Positions 1 through 9,265 of a stretch of 64,000 bases of DNA are shown here, piece after piece. The position numbers were made by a program, and so were the translations under genes. The notes under the pieces are model-generated. The model did no database searches and was not told where the DNA came from. It saw only the letters and a program-made list of their open reading frames with translations. The stretch covers positions 434,001 through 498,000 of the forward strand of contig NZ_JALIDZ010000002.1 in assembly GCF_025397915.1 (NCBI RefSeq), in the 5' to 3' direction. The first letter of the stretch is position 1. Each line of letters begins with the position of its first letter. The DNA comes from Microbaculum marinisediminis (GTDB lineage Bacteria; Pseudomonadota; Alphaproteobacteria; Rhizobiales; Tepidamorphaceae).

Positions 1-123
1 GAGGATGCCGATCTGCGTGGGGGTAAGACCGCTCTGCTCGCCCGCGCGCCATTGCGCGGTTCTCAGCGCGGCCCCGATTTTCGCCAGCCCGAAGGCGACC
101 TGTTCCGTCAATTCGTTCGCCAT
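1..123 (-). CDS. MarR-family transcriptional regulator, N-terminal fragment
   Basis: Only the first 41 codons lie in the window; the gene runs off the left edge. The peptide starts MANELTEQVAFGLAKIG and ends in LTPTQIGIL. An N-terminal helix followed by a LTPTQ segment is the usual start of the MarR winged-helix domain (LT-x-x-Q-hydrophobic). The ATG at 123 follows a purine-rich AGGAGTCC stretch on the minus strand. Two 10-bp direct copies of TGTATTTTTT (123-132 and 143-152) flank this ribosome-binding region and could hold a promoter or self-operator. Family assignment rests on a short stretch, so it is moderate. Confidence 0.6.
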   Translation of the reverse strand, partial: MANELTEQVAFGLAKIGAALRTAQWRAGEQSGLTPTQIGIL

Positions 124-342
124 GTATTTTTTATAGGACTCCTGTATTTTTTGATCAAGCGTTTTCTGTACCAACGGCAGGTCCACGAACCGCGCCGGGA
201 GCGAGGCTCGGTTCCTTTGCGGTTATCCGAGGCGAAGTATTGGAGTGCGATCGGGCGGGCGAGACCGCGGGGGTCGTCGGCGACCGGACCAAGCCGGCGC
301 CGCCGCCCCGCTACCGCCGAGAGGAACCTGCCGGAGGCGGGT

Positions 343-1323
343 CTACAGCCAGCCCTTGCGCTTGAAATAGAAGTAGGGCGCGAGCGCGGAGGCGATCATC
401 ACGACGAGGACCATCGGATAGGCCCACTTCTCATTGAGCTCGGGCATGAACTGAAAGTTCATGCCGTAGATCGAGGCGATCAGCGTCGGCGGCATCATGG
501 CGACGGCGGCAACCGAGAAGATCTTGATGATGTTCGTCTGCTCGATGTTGATGAGCCCCATCGTGGCGTCGAGCAGGAATTCCGTCTTGGTTGCCAGATA
601 GGTGGCGTGATCTGCCAGTTGATTGGCATCGCGCACCGCCGTCTTCAGGTGCAGCTTGACGTCCTTCGACAGCTTCACCGACCCCGGCCCGGCCGACATG
701 AACGTGAGAAGGCGCGAAATCGTCACAAGGCTCTCGCGGGCCTTGGAGGTCAGGTCGCCGGTGCGGGCGATGCGCGCGACCGTCTTCTTGAAATCATCGG
801 TCTTTATGGGCTTCGAGGATTCGCGCAGGAAGACATCGTCGCCGATGCGGTCGGCATCCAGGCCGGCGTGTTCCAGGACGTCGGCGATGCGGTCGATGAA
901 GGCCTCGATCAGCCCAACAAGCACGAAATCGGCGTACTGGCAGGCGGGACCGATCTTCGGGGCGCGCTGCAAGAAAAGCGTGATCGGCCGCGGCTCGGCA
1001 TACCGCACGGTCACCAGACGGCCACCGACCAGAATGAACGTGACGTCGGTCAGGGTGGGGTTCTCGCCATCGGCGTTCAGAAGCGCGACGACGGTCATGT
1101 AAAGCGCGCCGTCTTCCTCGAACAGGCGGCTGGAGATTTCGATCTCGCGCATCTCCTCGCGGCTCGGCACGTCGATCGTCAGCCAGCGCTCGAGCAGCGC
1201 CTCCTCTTCCGAGGTCGGATTCAGGAGGTCTATCCAGACCGCGTCGGTCGGCAAATCGGTCAGTGCGCCGGCATCCGGCACGCGCTGCAGGCCCCGATCC
1301 GTCGCGACATGGATGCTCAGCAT
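343..1323 (-). CDS. corA: CorA-family magnesium/divalent cation transporter
   Basis: 326 residues, close to the usual CorA length. The diagnostic GMN motif is at residues 287-289 (YGMNFQFMPEL) at the end of the long pore helix, followed by one more membrane segment and a basic tail (KRKGWL). The acidic N-terminal 240 residues form the cytoplasmic funnel in the family. CorA is a homopentameric inner-membrane channel importing Mg2+ and sometimes Co2+ or Ni2+. The start at 1323 has an AAGGGAA ribosome site upstream. It appears monocistronic. Confidence is high for the family; the preferred ion is not visible from sequence. Confidence 0.93.
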   Translation of the reverse strand: MLSIHVATDRGLQRVPDAGALTDLPTDAVWIDLLNPTSEEEALLERWLTIDVPSREEMREIEISSRLFEEDGALYMTVVALLNADGENPTLTDVTFILVGGRLVTVRYAEPRPITLFLQRAPKIGPACQYADFVLVGLIEAFIDRIADVLEHAGLDADRIGDDVFLRESSKPIKTDDFKKTVARIARTGDLTSKARESLVTISRLLTFMSAGPGSVKLSKDVKLHLKTAVRDANQLADHATYLATKTEFLLDATMGLINIEQTNIIKIFSVAAVAMMPPTLIASIYGMNFQFMPELNEKWAYPMVLVVMIASALAPYFYFKRKGWL

Positions 1324-1411
1324 GACGCCATTCCCTTGCTCGTGGTCTCACCCGCGTAGTCCGGCGCAGACCGCATGGCAAGGGCAGCAGCGAACTATGA
1401 CGCGCATATGA

Positions 1412-1436
1412 AAAACGGGGCACGAGGCCCCGTTTT
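1412..1436 (-). terminator. Rho-independent terminator of the superoxide dismutase gene
   Basis: A perfect 10-bp stem (AAAACGGGGC with GCCCCGTTTT) and 5-base loop lie just downstream of the sod stop codon. Read on the minus strand the stem is followed by a T run, giving a classic intrinsic terminator. Confidence 0.85.
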
Positions 1437-1461
1437 CCGTGAAAAGGCGTTCGATATGGCG

Positions 1462-2061
1462 TCAGGACGCCTTTTCGAACAGCTCCTCTACATATTCCCA
1501 ATTGATCAGGTGATCGACCCAGGCGGCGAGATAGTCCGGGCGCCGGTTGCGATAGTCGATGTAGTAGGAATGCTCCCACACGTCGCAGCCGAGAATCGGC
1601 GTCGCACCGTGCACCAGCGGGCTTTCGCCGTTGGCCGTCTTCATCACTTCGAGCTTGCCGTCCTTCACGGCGAGCCAGCTCCAGCCCGACCCGAACTGGG
1701 TCACGCCGGCATTGATGAACGCCTCGCGGAACTTGTCATAGCCGCCGAGATCGGACTCGATGGCGCTGGCGAGCTTCTCGGGAAGCTTGCTGCCGCCGCC
1801 GTTCGGCTTCATCCAGTTCCAGAAATGGAGATGGTTGTAGTGCTGGCCAGCGTTGTTGAAGAGCCCCTGGTTCTTGCCGAAGGAGCCCTTTACGACCTCC
1901 TCCAGGCTCTTGCCTTCCCACTCGGTGCCCTTGAGCAGGTTGTTACCGTTGTTGACGTAAGCCAGATGATGCTTGTCGTGATGGAATTCCAGCGTCTCGG
2001 CCGACATATACGGCGCCAATGCGTCGTAAGCGTAGGGCAGATCGGGAAGTTCGAAAGCCAT
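1462..2061 (-). CDS. sodB: Superoxide dismutase, Fe type
   Basis: 199 residues, the normal length for Fe/Mn superoxide dismutase. It dismutates superoxide to oxygen and peroxide, with no signal peptide, so it should be cytoplasmic. Metal ligands are visible: His27 in EFHHDKHH, the His of AGQHYNHLHFW, and the Asp and His of DVWEHSYYIDY. The Gln in AGQHYNH sits where Fe-type enzymes carry their second-shell glutamine, favouring iron, though cambialistic use cannot be excluded. A strong GAGGAGGGA ribosome site precedes the ATG at 2061, and an intrinsic terminator follows the gene. Confidence 0.95.
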   Translation of the reverse strand: MAFELPDLPYAYDALAPYMSAETLEFHHDKHHLAYVNNGNNLLKGTEWEGKSLEEVVKGSFGKNQGLFNNAGQHYNHLHFWNWMKPNGGGSKLPEKLASAIESDLGGYDKFREAFINAGVTQFGSGWSWLAVKDGKLEVMKTANGESPLVHGATPILGCDVWEHSYYIDYRNRRPDYLAAWVDHLINWEYVEELFEKAS

Positions 2062-2291
2062 TTTTGTCCCTCCTCGTGCGGTGAACCGGTTCAGGGGAAT
2101 GTGAAGCTCAGGAGCCTGTCCACGGCTGCCCCCAACCGCTGCACATAGATAGGCCGTGGGACCGGTGTGGGCAACATGGCAGGTGGCAATGTCCAGGATT
2201 CTCGTTGTGCCGGGCCGTTAACCGGGCGGAACGAAGCGCGTGCCATGCTGGCGAAGCCTCGTTTGGCGTCGGGATTCTTGATGGACGGGCC

Positions 2292-3638
2292 ATGAATGCG
2301 ACAACGCGGATAACCCGGCGCGGGTTCCTTCTTTCCGGCGCGGCCCTCGCCGCGACGGGCGCCGCCGCGCGGCCGGCATGCGCGCAGGCCTATGGCCTCG
2401 ACGCGGCGCGATTCGGCATCGTCGCCGACAGCAGCGCCGACCAGACGGCCGCATTGCAGCGGGCGATCAACGAGACGCGGATCACCGGCACGCCGCTGTT
2501 CCTGCCGCCGGGACGCTATCTGGCGCGCGGTCTGGTGCTGCGCTCCGGCGCGCGCATCACCGGCGTGGCAGGCGCAAGCCGACTAGTGGCGCTCGGCGAC
2601 AGCGCGCTTGTGTCCGCGCAGGGCGGCGACACCATTGGCCTCGACGGGCTCGTGTTCGACGGCGTGGCGCGTGAACTGGGCGGCGCGCAGGCGCTCGTCG
2701 ACCTGAGCGGGGTCAAGGCCGTATCCATCACCGATTGCACGATCGAGAACAGCTGGGCCGACGGGCTCTATCTGAACGACTGCGGCGGCCGCGTCGCGAA
2801 CACGTCCATCAGCGGCGCGCTCGGCGCCGGCCTGTTCTCGCTCGACGGCCACGACCTCGACATCACCGGCAACCATGTCTTCGACTGCGGCGACAACGGC
2901 ATCATGGTCTGGCAGTCGGCGAAGCAGCCGGACGGGGCGATGATCGCGAACAACCGGGTGGAACGCATCCACAACCGGTCCGGCGGCGACGGACCCTACG
3001 GCAACGGTATCGTCGTCTTTCGCGGCGGCGACGTCACCGTGACCGGCAATCATGTGCGCGACTGCACCTTCTCGGCGATCCGCGTCAATTCCGGCTCCAA
3101 CACAATCGTCGCCCAGAACAATTGCACCCGTCTCGGCGAAGTGGCGATCTTCGTCGAGTTCGCCTACGACGGGGCGGTGGTGGCCAACAATATCGTCGAC
3201 ACGGCGACGCACGGCATTTCCGTCACCAACCTCGACCAGGGCGGCCATCTCGCCGTCGTCTCGGGCAACCTGATCCGCAATATCGAGATCGGCGATTTTC
3301 CGGAGCCCCGCGGCAACGGCATCTTCGTCTCCGCCGACACAAGCCTGACCGGCAACGTGGTGGAGAACGCCGCGGCCTCGGGCTTTGCGCTGGGCTTCGG
3401 CCCCTATCTGCGCAACGTCACGGCGACCGGTAATGTCGTGCGCAAGGCCGCCGTCGGCTTCGAGATCTCGGTGGTCGAGGGCATCGAGGCCGTTCTCGTC
3501 GCCGACAACGTGATCTCGCAGGTCTCGAAGGCAGCGATCCTCGGCATGGAATGGGACACCGTCGTCACCGGCGACCTCGCCGAAGACGGTGCGGAGGCCT
3601 ATCCCGCGCTGACGATTGCCCGGAACCGGGTGGGGTGA
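2292..3638 (+). CDS. TIGR03808-type Tat-exported repetitive (beta-helix) protein
   Basis: 448 residues from the ATG at 2292. The N-terminus carries a twin-arginine signal (TRRGFLLSGAALAATGAAA) with a likely signal peptidase site near ARPACAQA, so the folded protein is probably exported by Tat. The rest has many short repeats with N-G-I, V-x-x-N and G-N-x-V patterns typical of right-handed parallel beta-helices. The architecture matches the Tat-translocated repetitive protein family TIGR03808, common in Rhizobiales and of unknown biochemical role. An in-frame upstream extension exists, but the Tat signal fixes the start. Expressed alone, convergent with the thiolase gene. Confidence 0.8.
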   Translation: MNATTRITRRGFLLSGAALAATGAAARPACAQAYGLDAARFGIVADSSADQTAALQRAINETRITGTPLFLPPGRYLARGLVLRSGARITGVAGASRLVALGDSALVSAQGGDTIGLDGLVFDGVARELGGAQALVDLSGVKAVSITDCTIENSWADGLYLNDCGGRVANTSISGALGAGLFSLDGHDLDITGNHVFDCGDNGIMVWQSAKQPDGAMIANNRVERIHNRSGGDGPYGNGIVVFRGGDVTVTGNHVRDCTFSAIRVNSGSNTIVAQNNCTRLGEVAIFVEFAYDGAVVANNIVDTATHGISVTNLDQGGHLAVVSGNLIRNIEIGDFPEPRGNGIFVSADTSLTGNVVENAAASGFALGFGPYLRNVTATGNVVRKAAVGFEISVVEGIEAVLVADNVISQVSKAAILGMEWDTVVTGDLAEDGAEAYPALTIARNRVG

Positions 3639-3713
3639 GGCAGGGGCTCGCGAGCCCTCGGATCGCGCCAGGGCATGACGCGACGCCAAAGTCCTTCCAT
3701 GATCCGCTGGCGG

Positions 3714-3740
3714 CCTATGCCGGGGCGGACCCGGCATAGG
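3714..3740. terminator. Hairpin between convergent genes
   Basis: Perfect 11-bp inverted repeat CCTATGCCGGG / CCCGGCATAGG with a 5-base loop lies between the convergent ends of the Tat protein gene and the thiolase gene. There is no T run, so any termination role is inferred from position and stem strength. Confidence 0.55.
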
Positions 3741-3759
3741 CGGACACCCCCGGGCAGTC

Positions 3760-4929
3760 CTACTTGATGCGCTCGAGGATCGAGACGTAGTTGGCGACCG
3801 CGGCGCCGCCCATGTTGAAGATGCCGCCCAACTCAGCGCCCTCGATCTGCATGCCCTCCGGCGCAACGCCGCAAAGCTGCATCGCGGTCAGCGCGTGCAT
3901 CGAGACGCCGGTGGCGCCGATCGGGTGGCCCTTTGCCTTCAGGCCGCCCGAGGGGTTGACCGGCAGGCGGCCGCCGATTTCGGTCTGGCCTTCGAGCGCA
4001 ATCTTCGCGCCCTGCCCTTCCGGCGCCAGCCCCATCGCCTCGTATTCGATCAGTTCCGCGATAGTGAAGCAGTCATGGGTCTCAACGAAGGAGAGATCGT
4101 CGATCTTGACGCCGGCCTGCGCCAGCGCCCGCTTCCAGGCCTCGGCTCCGCCTTCGAACTTGAGGATGTCGCGCTTCGACATCGGCAGGAAGTCCTGAAC
4201 GTGCTGCGCGGCGCGGAAGGCGACCGCACGGTCCATCCGAAGCGCGGTCTCGGTATCGGCCAGCACGATCGCCGCGGCGCCGTCGGAAACCAGCGAGCAG
4301 TCGGTGCGCTTCAGCGGGCCGGCGACGAGCGGGTTCTTCTCGCTTTCGACGCGGCAGAACTCGTAGCCGAAGTCCTTGCGCATCTGGGCGTAGGGGTTGT
4401 TGACACCGTTCTTGTGGTTCTTCGCGGCGATCCGGGCCAGCGCATCGGACTGGTCGCCCCAGCGCTGGAAGTAGTTGTGGGCGATCTTGCCGAAGACGCC
4501 GGCGAACCCGGCCGGCGTATCGCCGTCCTCCGGCAGATACGAGGCCTTCAGCAGGATATTGCCGATTTCCGGCCCAGGGGTCGCCGTCATCTGCTCGACA
4601 CCGACGACGAGCACGACCTTGGCGGCGCCGGCGCGGATCGTCTTGATGCCTTGGTGAACGGCGGCCGAACCGGTGGCGCAGGCGTTCTCGACGCGCGTCG
4701 CCGGCTTGAAGCGCAGGTCGTCGCTCGACTGCAACACCAGCGAAGCGGTGAAGTCCTGCGGAGAAAAGCCCCCGTTGAAATGGCCCAGCACGATCTCGTC
4801 GACGTCCTTCGGACCAATACCTGCATGTGCAAGCGCTTGGTTCGCAACTGTGACGATGAGGTTCTCGACGGTCTCGCCCTCGAGCTTTCCGAAGGGCGAA
4901 TGGGCCCAGCCGACGATGCAGGCGGTCAT
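3760..4929 (-). CDS. Thiolase-family acetyl-CoA acetyltransferase (SCP-x-like)
   Basis: 389 residues. The nucleophilic cysteine is Cys84 in ENACATGSAA, and the C-terminal histidine lies in GGLKAKGHPIGATG. The HDCFTIAEL segment and the absence of a canonical C-terminal CGGG cysteine loop are features of the SCP-x/SCP2-thiolase subgroup rather than classical PhaA/AtoB. Members cleave or form 3-ketoacyl-CoA in lipid, steroid or branched-chain acid metabolism. Nearby MaoC and acyl-CoA dehydrogenase genes fit a beta-oxidation-like route, but the gene is not in their operon, so the substrate is unknown. Confidence 0.88.
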   Translation of the reverse strand: MTACIVGWAHSPFGKLEGETVENLIVTVANQALAHAGIGPKDVDEIVLGHFNGGFSPQDFTASLVLQSSDDLRFKPATRVENACATGSAAVHQGIKTIRAGAAKVVLVVGVEQMTATPGPEIGNILLKASYLPEDGDTPAGFAGVFGKIAHNYFQRWGDQSDALARIAAKNHKNGVNNPYAQMRKDFGYEFCRVESEKNPLVAGPLKRTDCSLVSDGAAAIVLADTETALRMDRAVAFRAAQHVQDFLPMSKRDILKFEGGAEAWKRALAQAGVKIDDLSFVETHDCFTIAELIEYEAMGLAPEGQGAKIALEGQTEIGGRLPVNPSGGLKAKGHPIGATGVSMHALTAMQLCGVAPEGMQIEGAELGGIFNMGGAAVANYVSILERIK

Positions 4930-4993
4930 GGCAGATCTCCCATGTTTTCGTTCACCGACTTATAGGCGAGCGGTGCGGCTGCGCCAACAACGA

Positions 4994-6025
4994 TCAGCGC
5001 ATCGTAGCCGCGATCCGGTCGCGAATGTCGGCGGCGACACGGAGCTCCCCGACCCGAAGTTCCATCCGGTTCATGACCGGAGGATTGGCCATCGGCACGA
5101 CCGCCGCCTTCTGACTGTCGTTCAGCCCGGCGCACGCGAGGACGGTGGCGGCCATCAGCGCCTCCGAGGCCCGCGAGGCGCCATCGTCGATCTTCAGGGC
5201 GACGCCAAGGCCGGTCTCGGGGAAGGCAGCGCAGAACACGCCTTCGGCACCGGTCTTGACGAAGGCTTGCGGTCCCGCCCGCTCCATCAACTGGGTACAG
5301 AACCGCCCCGAGCCGGCGACCATGAAGGGATGCGCCAGACAGGCCTCGCGGATGCGCTTCAGCGCCGCCGCGCGGCCTTTGCCGACGCCCTCGCCCGTGG
5401 CGACCCGCGCAAACGCGACGGCCCAGGCGTCGAGCGGCGCGGCCCAGGTCGGGATCGAGCAGCCGTCGATGCCGCAGCGGTCCGCCGACAGCGCGGCGCC
5501 GGTCATGTCCTGCATCGCCTGCCGCACGCGGCGCTGAACCGGATGATCCGCGGTCGAATAGCCCTTCGGATCGACGCCCATGTGGACCGCCAGAGCCAGC
5601 ATGCCGGCGTGCTTGCCGGAGCAATTGTTGTGGATGCGGCCGGGCACCCGACCGGCCTGGCGCAGGGCGCATCGGTCCTCGTCGCGGGCCGGCGGCTGCG
5701 GGCCGCATTCGAGGTCGCTTTCGTCGCGCCCGGCCTTGGCGAGCATCGAACGGGCCGCCTCGACGTGGGCCGGCTCGCCGTTGTGGGAGGAGCAGGCGAG
5801 CGCGATCTCGGCAGGCGTGAACCCGAAGGCATCGGCGCCGCCGTCCTCGACCAGCGGCAGAGCCTGCAAGGCCTTTACCGCCGAGCGGGGATAGACGGGC
5901 GAATTCGTGTCGCCGAGGGCAAATACAATACGGCCCTTCGCATCGGCGATGGCGAGGGCACCCCTATGGCGGCTTTCGACGAGCGGGCCGCGGGTGACTT
6001 CGACGACGACGGGACTGGCGGACAA
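4994..6025 (-). CDS. Asparaginase, Rhizobium etli type (PF06089)
   Basis: 343 residues of the family that includes R. etli AnsA/ReAV, unrelated to E. coli-type asparaginases and related in fold to serine beta-lactamases. The Ser-Lys tandem is Ser48-Lys51 (PRSAVK), with Ser80 in CSSHNG. Cys134, Lys137 (NNCSGKHAG) and Cys188 (GIDGCSIP) match the zinc-binding set reported for ReAV. It should hydrolyse asparagine to aspartate and ammonia in the cytoplasm; no signal peptide is seen. The Rrf2 regulator gene lies 24 bp upstream on the same strand, so the two are likely cotranscribed. Confidence 0.87.
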   Translation of the reverse strand: MSASPVVVEVTRGPLVESRHRGALAIADAKGRIVFALGDTNSPVYPRSAVKALQALPLVEDGGADAFGFTPAEIALACSSHNGEPAHVEAARSMLAKAGRDESDLECGPQPPARDEDRCALRQAGRVPGRIHNNCSGKHAGMLALAVHMGVDPKGYSTADHPVQRRVRQAMQDMTGAALSADRCGIDGCSIPTWAAPLDAWAVAFARVATGEGVGKGRAAALKRIREACLAHPFMVAGSGRFCTQLMERAGPQAFVKTGAEGVFCAAFPETGLGVALKIDDGASRASEALMAATVLACAGLNDSQKAAVVPMANPPVMNRMELRVGELRVAADIRDRIAATMR

Positions 6026-6049
6026 TTCGGCGACCCTGTGCGATTGCGG

Positions 6050-6502
6050 TCAGCCGACCGGCGCCAGCCTCTCCAGGAGATCCGGCGCACCGGGCCGCGC
6101 AGGACGCGCGCTGACGAGGTCGAGCAGCGTGTGCTGATCGAGCACCTCGATGAAGGCGCTCAGCGCGTCGTCGAGGATGCGGTTGATCGGCGCGACGGGC
6201 CGAATGGCGCAGTCGGCGCCGCCACCGAAGCACTCGGCCTCGATGTGCGTCTCCTCGGTGACACGTACGACGTCGCCGATGCGGATATCCCCGGGCTTGC
6301 AGGCGAGCTTGATTCCGCCGCCGCGGCCGCGCGTCGTCTCCAGGAAACCGCCCTCGACCAGCATCGGCACGATCTTGAAGACGTTGTGCTCGGTGATGTG
6401 CTGGGTGCGCGCGATCTCGGCAACCGTCACCGACCGCTCCGGCGACAGAGCGCAGTGAAGAAGGATGCGCAGGGCGTATCCGGTCTGCTTGGTCAACCGC
6501 AT
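6050..6502 (-). CDS. Rrf2-family regulator (RirA/NsrR-like) lacking one cluster cysteine
   Basis: 150 residues: winged helix-turn-helix at about 1-65 (MRLTKQTGYALRIL, ending GRGGGIKL), a linker (RIGDVVRVTEE), then the Fe-S loop and dimer helix (LDQHTLLDLVS). RirA and NsrR use three cysteines in this loop. Here only Cys91 and Cys98 are present (ECFGGGADCAIRPVAP), and Ala104 sits where the third is expected. It may bind a cluster with another ligand, bind a more labile cluster, or have lost it. It heads the asparaginase gene, which in itself does not suggest iron or NO sensing. Confidence 0.85.
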   Translation of the reverse strand: MRLTKQTGYALRILLHCALSPERSVTVAEIARTQHITEHNVFKIVPMLVEGGFLETTRGRGGGIKLACKPGDIRIGDVVRVTEETHIEAECFGGGADCAIRPVAPINRILDDALSAFIEVLDQHTLLDLVSARPARPGAPDLLERLAPVG

Positions 6503-6532
6503 GAGTCAGGCCTTGTAGCTACGGTCCGGGCG

Positions 6533-6550
6533 GTCCGGAAAATCCCGGAC
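6533..6550 (-). promoter_or_regulatory. Candidate operator upstream of the Rrf2 gene
   Basis: Inverted repeat GTCCGG-AAAATC-CCGGAC lies 31-48 bases upstream of the Rrf2 start codon, a position suited to autoregulation. Symmetry is seen; binding is inferred. Confidence 0.35.
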
Positions 6551-6663
6551 GGCGCATCTGATTTCAATGTCCGGTTCGGGCGCGCAATCCGGCACGCTCC
6601 CCGGAATACGACGATGGCCTCTTAATCTAGGCAATTTCGGGACCGGACGCCATAGGCGGCCCG

Positions 6664-7152
6664 TCAGGCGACACCGTCGCTCAAGTAGGCACGGACCCGC
6701 CACAGGGCGACGACAGCAGGCTTTTCCTCGTCCTCGACCTCAAGAACGGCTTCGTAGAGGAGATCGGCGATCGTCGGCTCGGGCGAATCGACGTCCTTGA
6801 GCGTCAATGTCGCCCGGACCTTCCGGCCCGAGCGCACCGGGGCGACGAACCGCACCCGGTCGAAGCCGTAATTCACGCCCATGGCCGTCCCGGCGATGGA
6901 CGGCATGACCTCGCCGGCCAGCCCACCCAGGAGCGACAGGGTCAGGAAACCGTGGGCTACGGTGGTGCCGAACGGCGTCCCGGCGGCCCGCTCCGGATCG
7001 ACATGGATGAACTGGTGATCGCAGATCAGGTCGGCGAACTGGTCGATCATCGGCTGGTCGACGACGCGCCAGCGGGATTGCCCCACGAGAGTGCCGATCT
7101 TCGCCTTGAGCGTGTCGATATCGACCGGTTCCGGTCTCGAAGTCGTGTCCAT
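6664..7152 (-). CDS. MaoC-family (R)-specific enoyl-CoA hydratase
   Basis: 162 residues with a hot-dog fold signature. The hydratase-2 motif is present: an Asp in [11 protein letters not shown] and a His 5 residues on, then [13 protein letters not shown]. Such enzymes hydrate trans-2-enoyl-CoA to (R)-3-hydroxyacyl-CoA for beta-oxidation or polyhydroxyalkanoate supply. The gene diverges from the acyl-CoA dehydrogenase gene across a 171-bp region holding a 22-bp perfect palindrome, so the two are probably co-regulated. ATG at 7152 chosen; chain-length preference is not predictable. Confidence 0.88.
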   Translation of the reverse strand: MDTTSRPEPVDIDTLKAKIGTLVGQSRWRVVDQPMIDQFADLICDHQFIHVDPERAAGTPFGTTVAHGFLTLSLLGGLAGEVMPSIAGTAMGVNYGFDRVRFVAPVRSGRKVRATLTLKDVDSPEPTIADLLYEAVLEVEDEEKPAVVALWRVRAYLSDGVA

Positions 7153-7234
7153 GCCGGGTCCTTAGCGCGTCGGGACGGATCGGCCAAGGGCCATGGCGCT
7201 GTGCACGCCCGCATCCGTAGTTGCCACAGGCTTG

Positions 7235-7256
7235 AATTCAAACGCGCGTTTGAATT
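7235..7256. promoter_or_regulatory. Perfect 22-bp palindrome, likely TetR operator
   Basis: The half-site AATTCAAACGC is followed directly by its exact reverse complement. It lies between the divergent MaoC and acyl-CoA dehydrogenase genes, about 80 bp from each start. TetR-family fatty-acid regulators use palindromes of this type, and a TetR gene follows the dehydrogenase, so this is its probable site. Confidence 0.7.
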
Positions 7257-7323
7257 ACTGTGCGCTCGGATCACAGCCAAAGCGGAACGCCCCCCCAAAG
7301 CCGGACGCCCCAAGGAGGAGCCA

Positions 7324-8577
<1,254 letters not shown>

Positions 8578-8584
8578 CGCCGAG

Positions 8585-9253
8585 ATGGCCGGAACCTCAA
8601 AAGGGGAACAGGCCAGTCCCCGTGGCGAGGAGACGCGCACGCTGATCCTCGACACGGCCGAGGGCATGTTCGCCACGCACGGCTATTCCGGCGTCACCAT
8701 GCGGGCGCTGACGGCCGAGGCCGGGGTCAACCTGGCCGCGGTGAACTATCACTTCGGCTCGAAGGACGCGCTGCTTCTGGAGGTGTTCCGGCGCGGCGGC
8801 CTGGCGATCAACCGCGAGCGGGCGCGTCTGCTGCGCGCGGCGGAGGCGCGGTCGGCACCCGAGCCCGCCCCCGTCCGCGAGATCCTGCGCGCCCTATTCG
8901 AGCCGCCCCTGCGGGCCACCCTGACAGAGCAGCGGAAGACCGGCGGCCGGTCGATCTACATGCAGTTCGTCGCCCGCGCCGTCCTGGACGGCCCGCCGGA
9001 AATGCGCGCGCTGATCGAGCAGGACGTACGCCACCTGGAGCGCTTCGTCGACGCGCTGTCCCGCGCCCTGCCGCAGCTGGCGCGGGAAGACCTGCTCTGG
9101 CGCTTCCACTTCGCCATGGGCGCGCTGCATGCGCTCTATCACGACCTGCGCCGGCTGGAGGCGCTCTCCGGCGGCGCCTGCGACCTCACCGACGTCGAAG
9201 CGATCATCGGCCGCGTGGTCGACTTCGCCGCGACGGGGCTGGAGGCCAAATAA
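8585..9253 (+). CDS. TetR-family transcriptional regulator of the adjacent acyl-CoA genes
   Basis: 222 residues. The N-terminal helix-turn-helix is clear at about 16-65 (ILDTAEGMFATHGYSGVTMRALT, with NYHFGSKDALLLEVF); the C-terminal half is a helical ligand/dimer domain. The first residues are low complexity (MAGTSKGEQASPRGEE). It sits 7 bp after the acyl-CoA dehydrogenase gene and probably represses that gene and the divergent MaoC gene through the palindrome at 7235-7256, with an acyl-CoA or related ligand as inducer. The ligand is inferred from context only. Convergent with the deacetylase gene, 12 bp apart. Confidence 0.85.
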   Translation: MAGTSKGEQASPRGEETRTLILDTAEGMFATHGYSGVTMRALTAEAGVNLAAVNYHFGSKDALLLEVFRRGGLAINRERARLLRAAEARSAPEPAPVREILRALFEPPLRATLTEQRKTGGRSIYMQFVARAVLDGPPEMRALIEQDVRHLERFVDALSRALPQLAREDLLWRFHFAMGALHALYHDLRRLEALSGGACDLTDVEAIIGRVVDFAATGLEAK

Positions 9254-9265
9254 GACCCTGCGGAT

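Noticed and set aside
4673-6625. 650-codon plus-strand frame over thiolase, asparaginase and Rrf2 genes
   Set aside because: All three minus-strand genes have catalytic or DNA-binding motifs; this frame has none.
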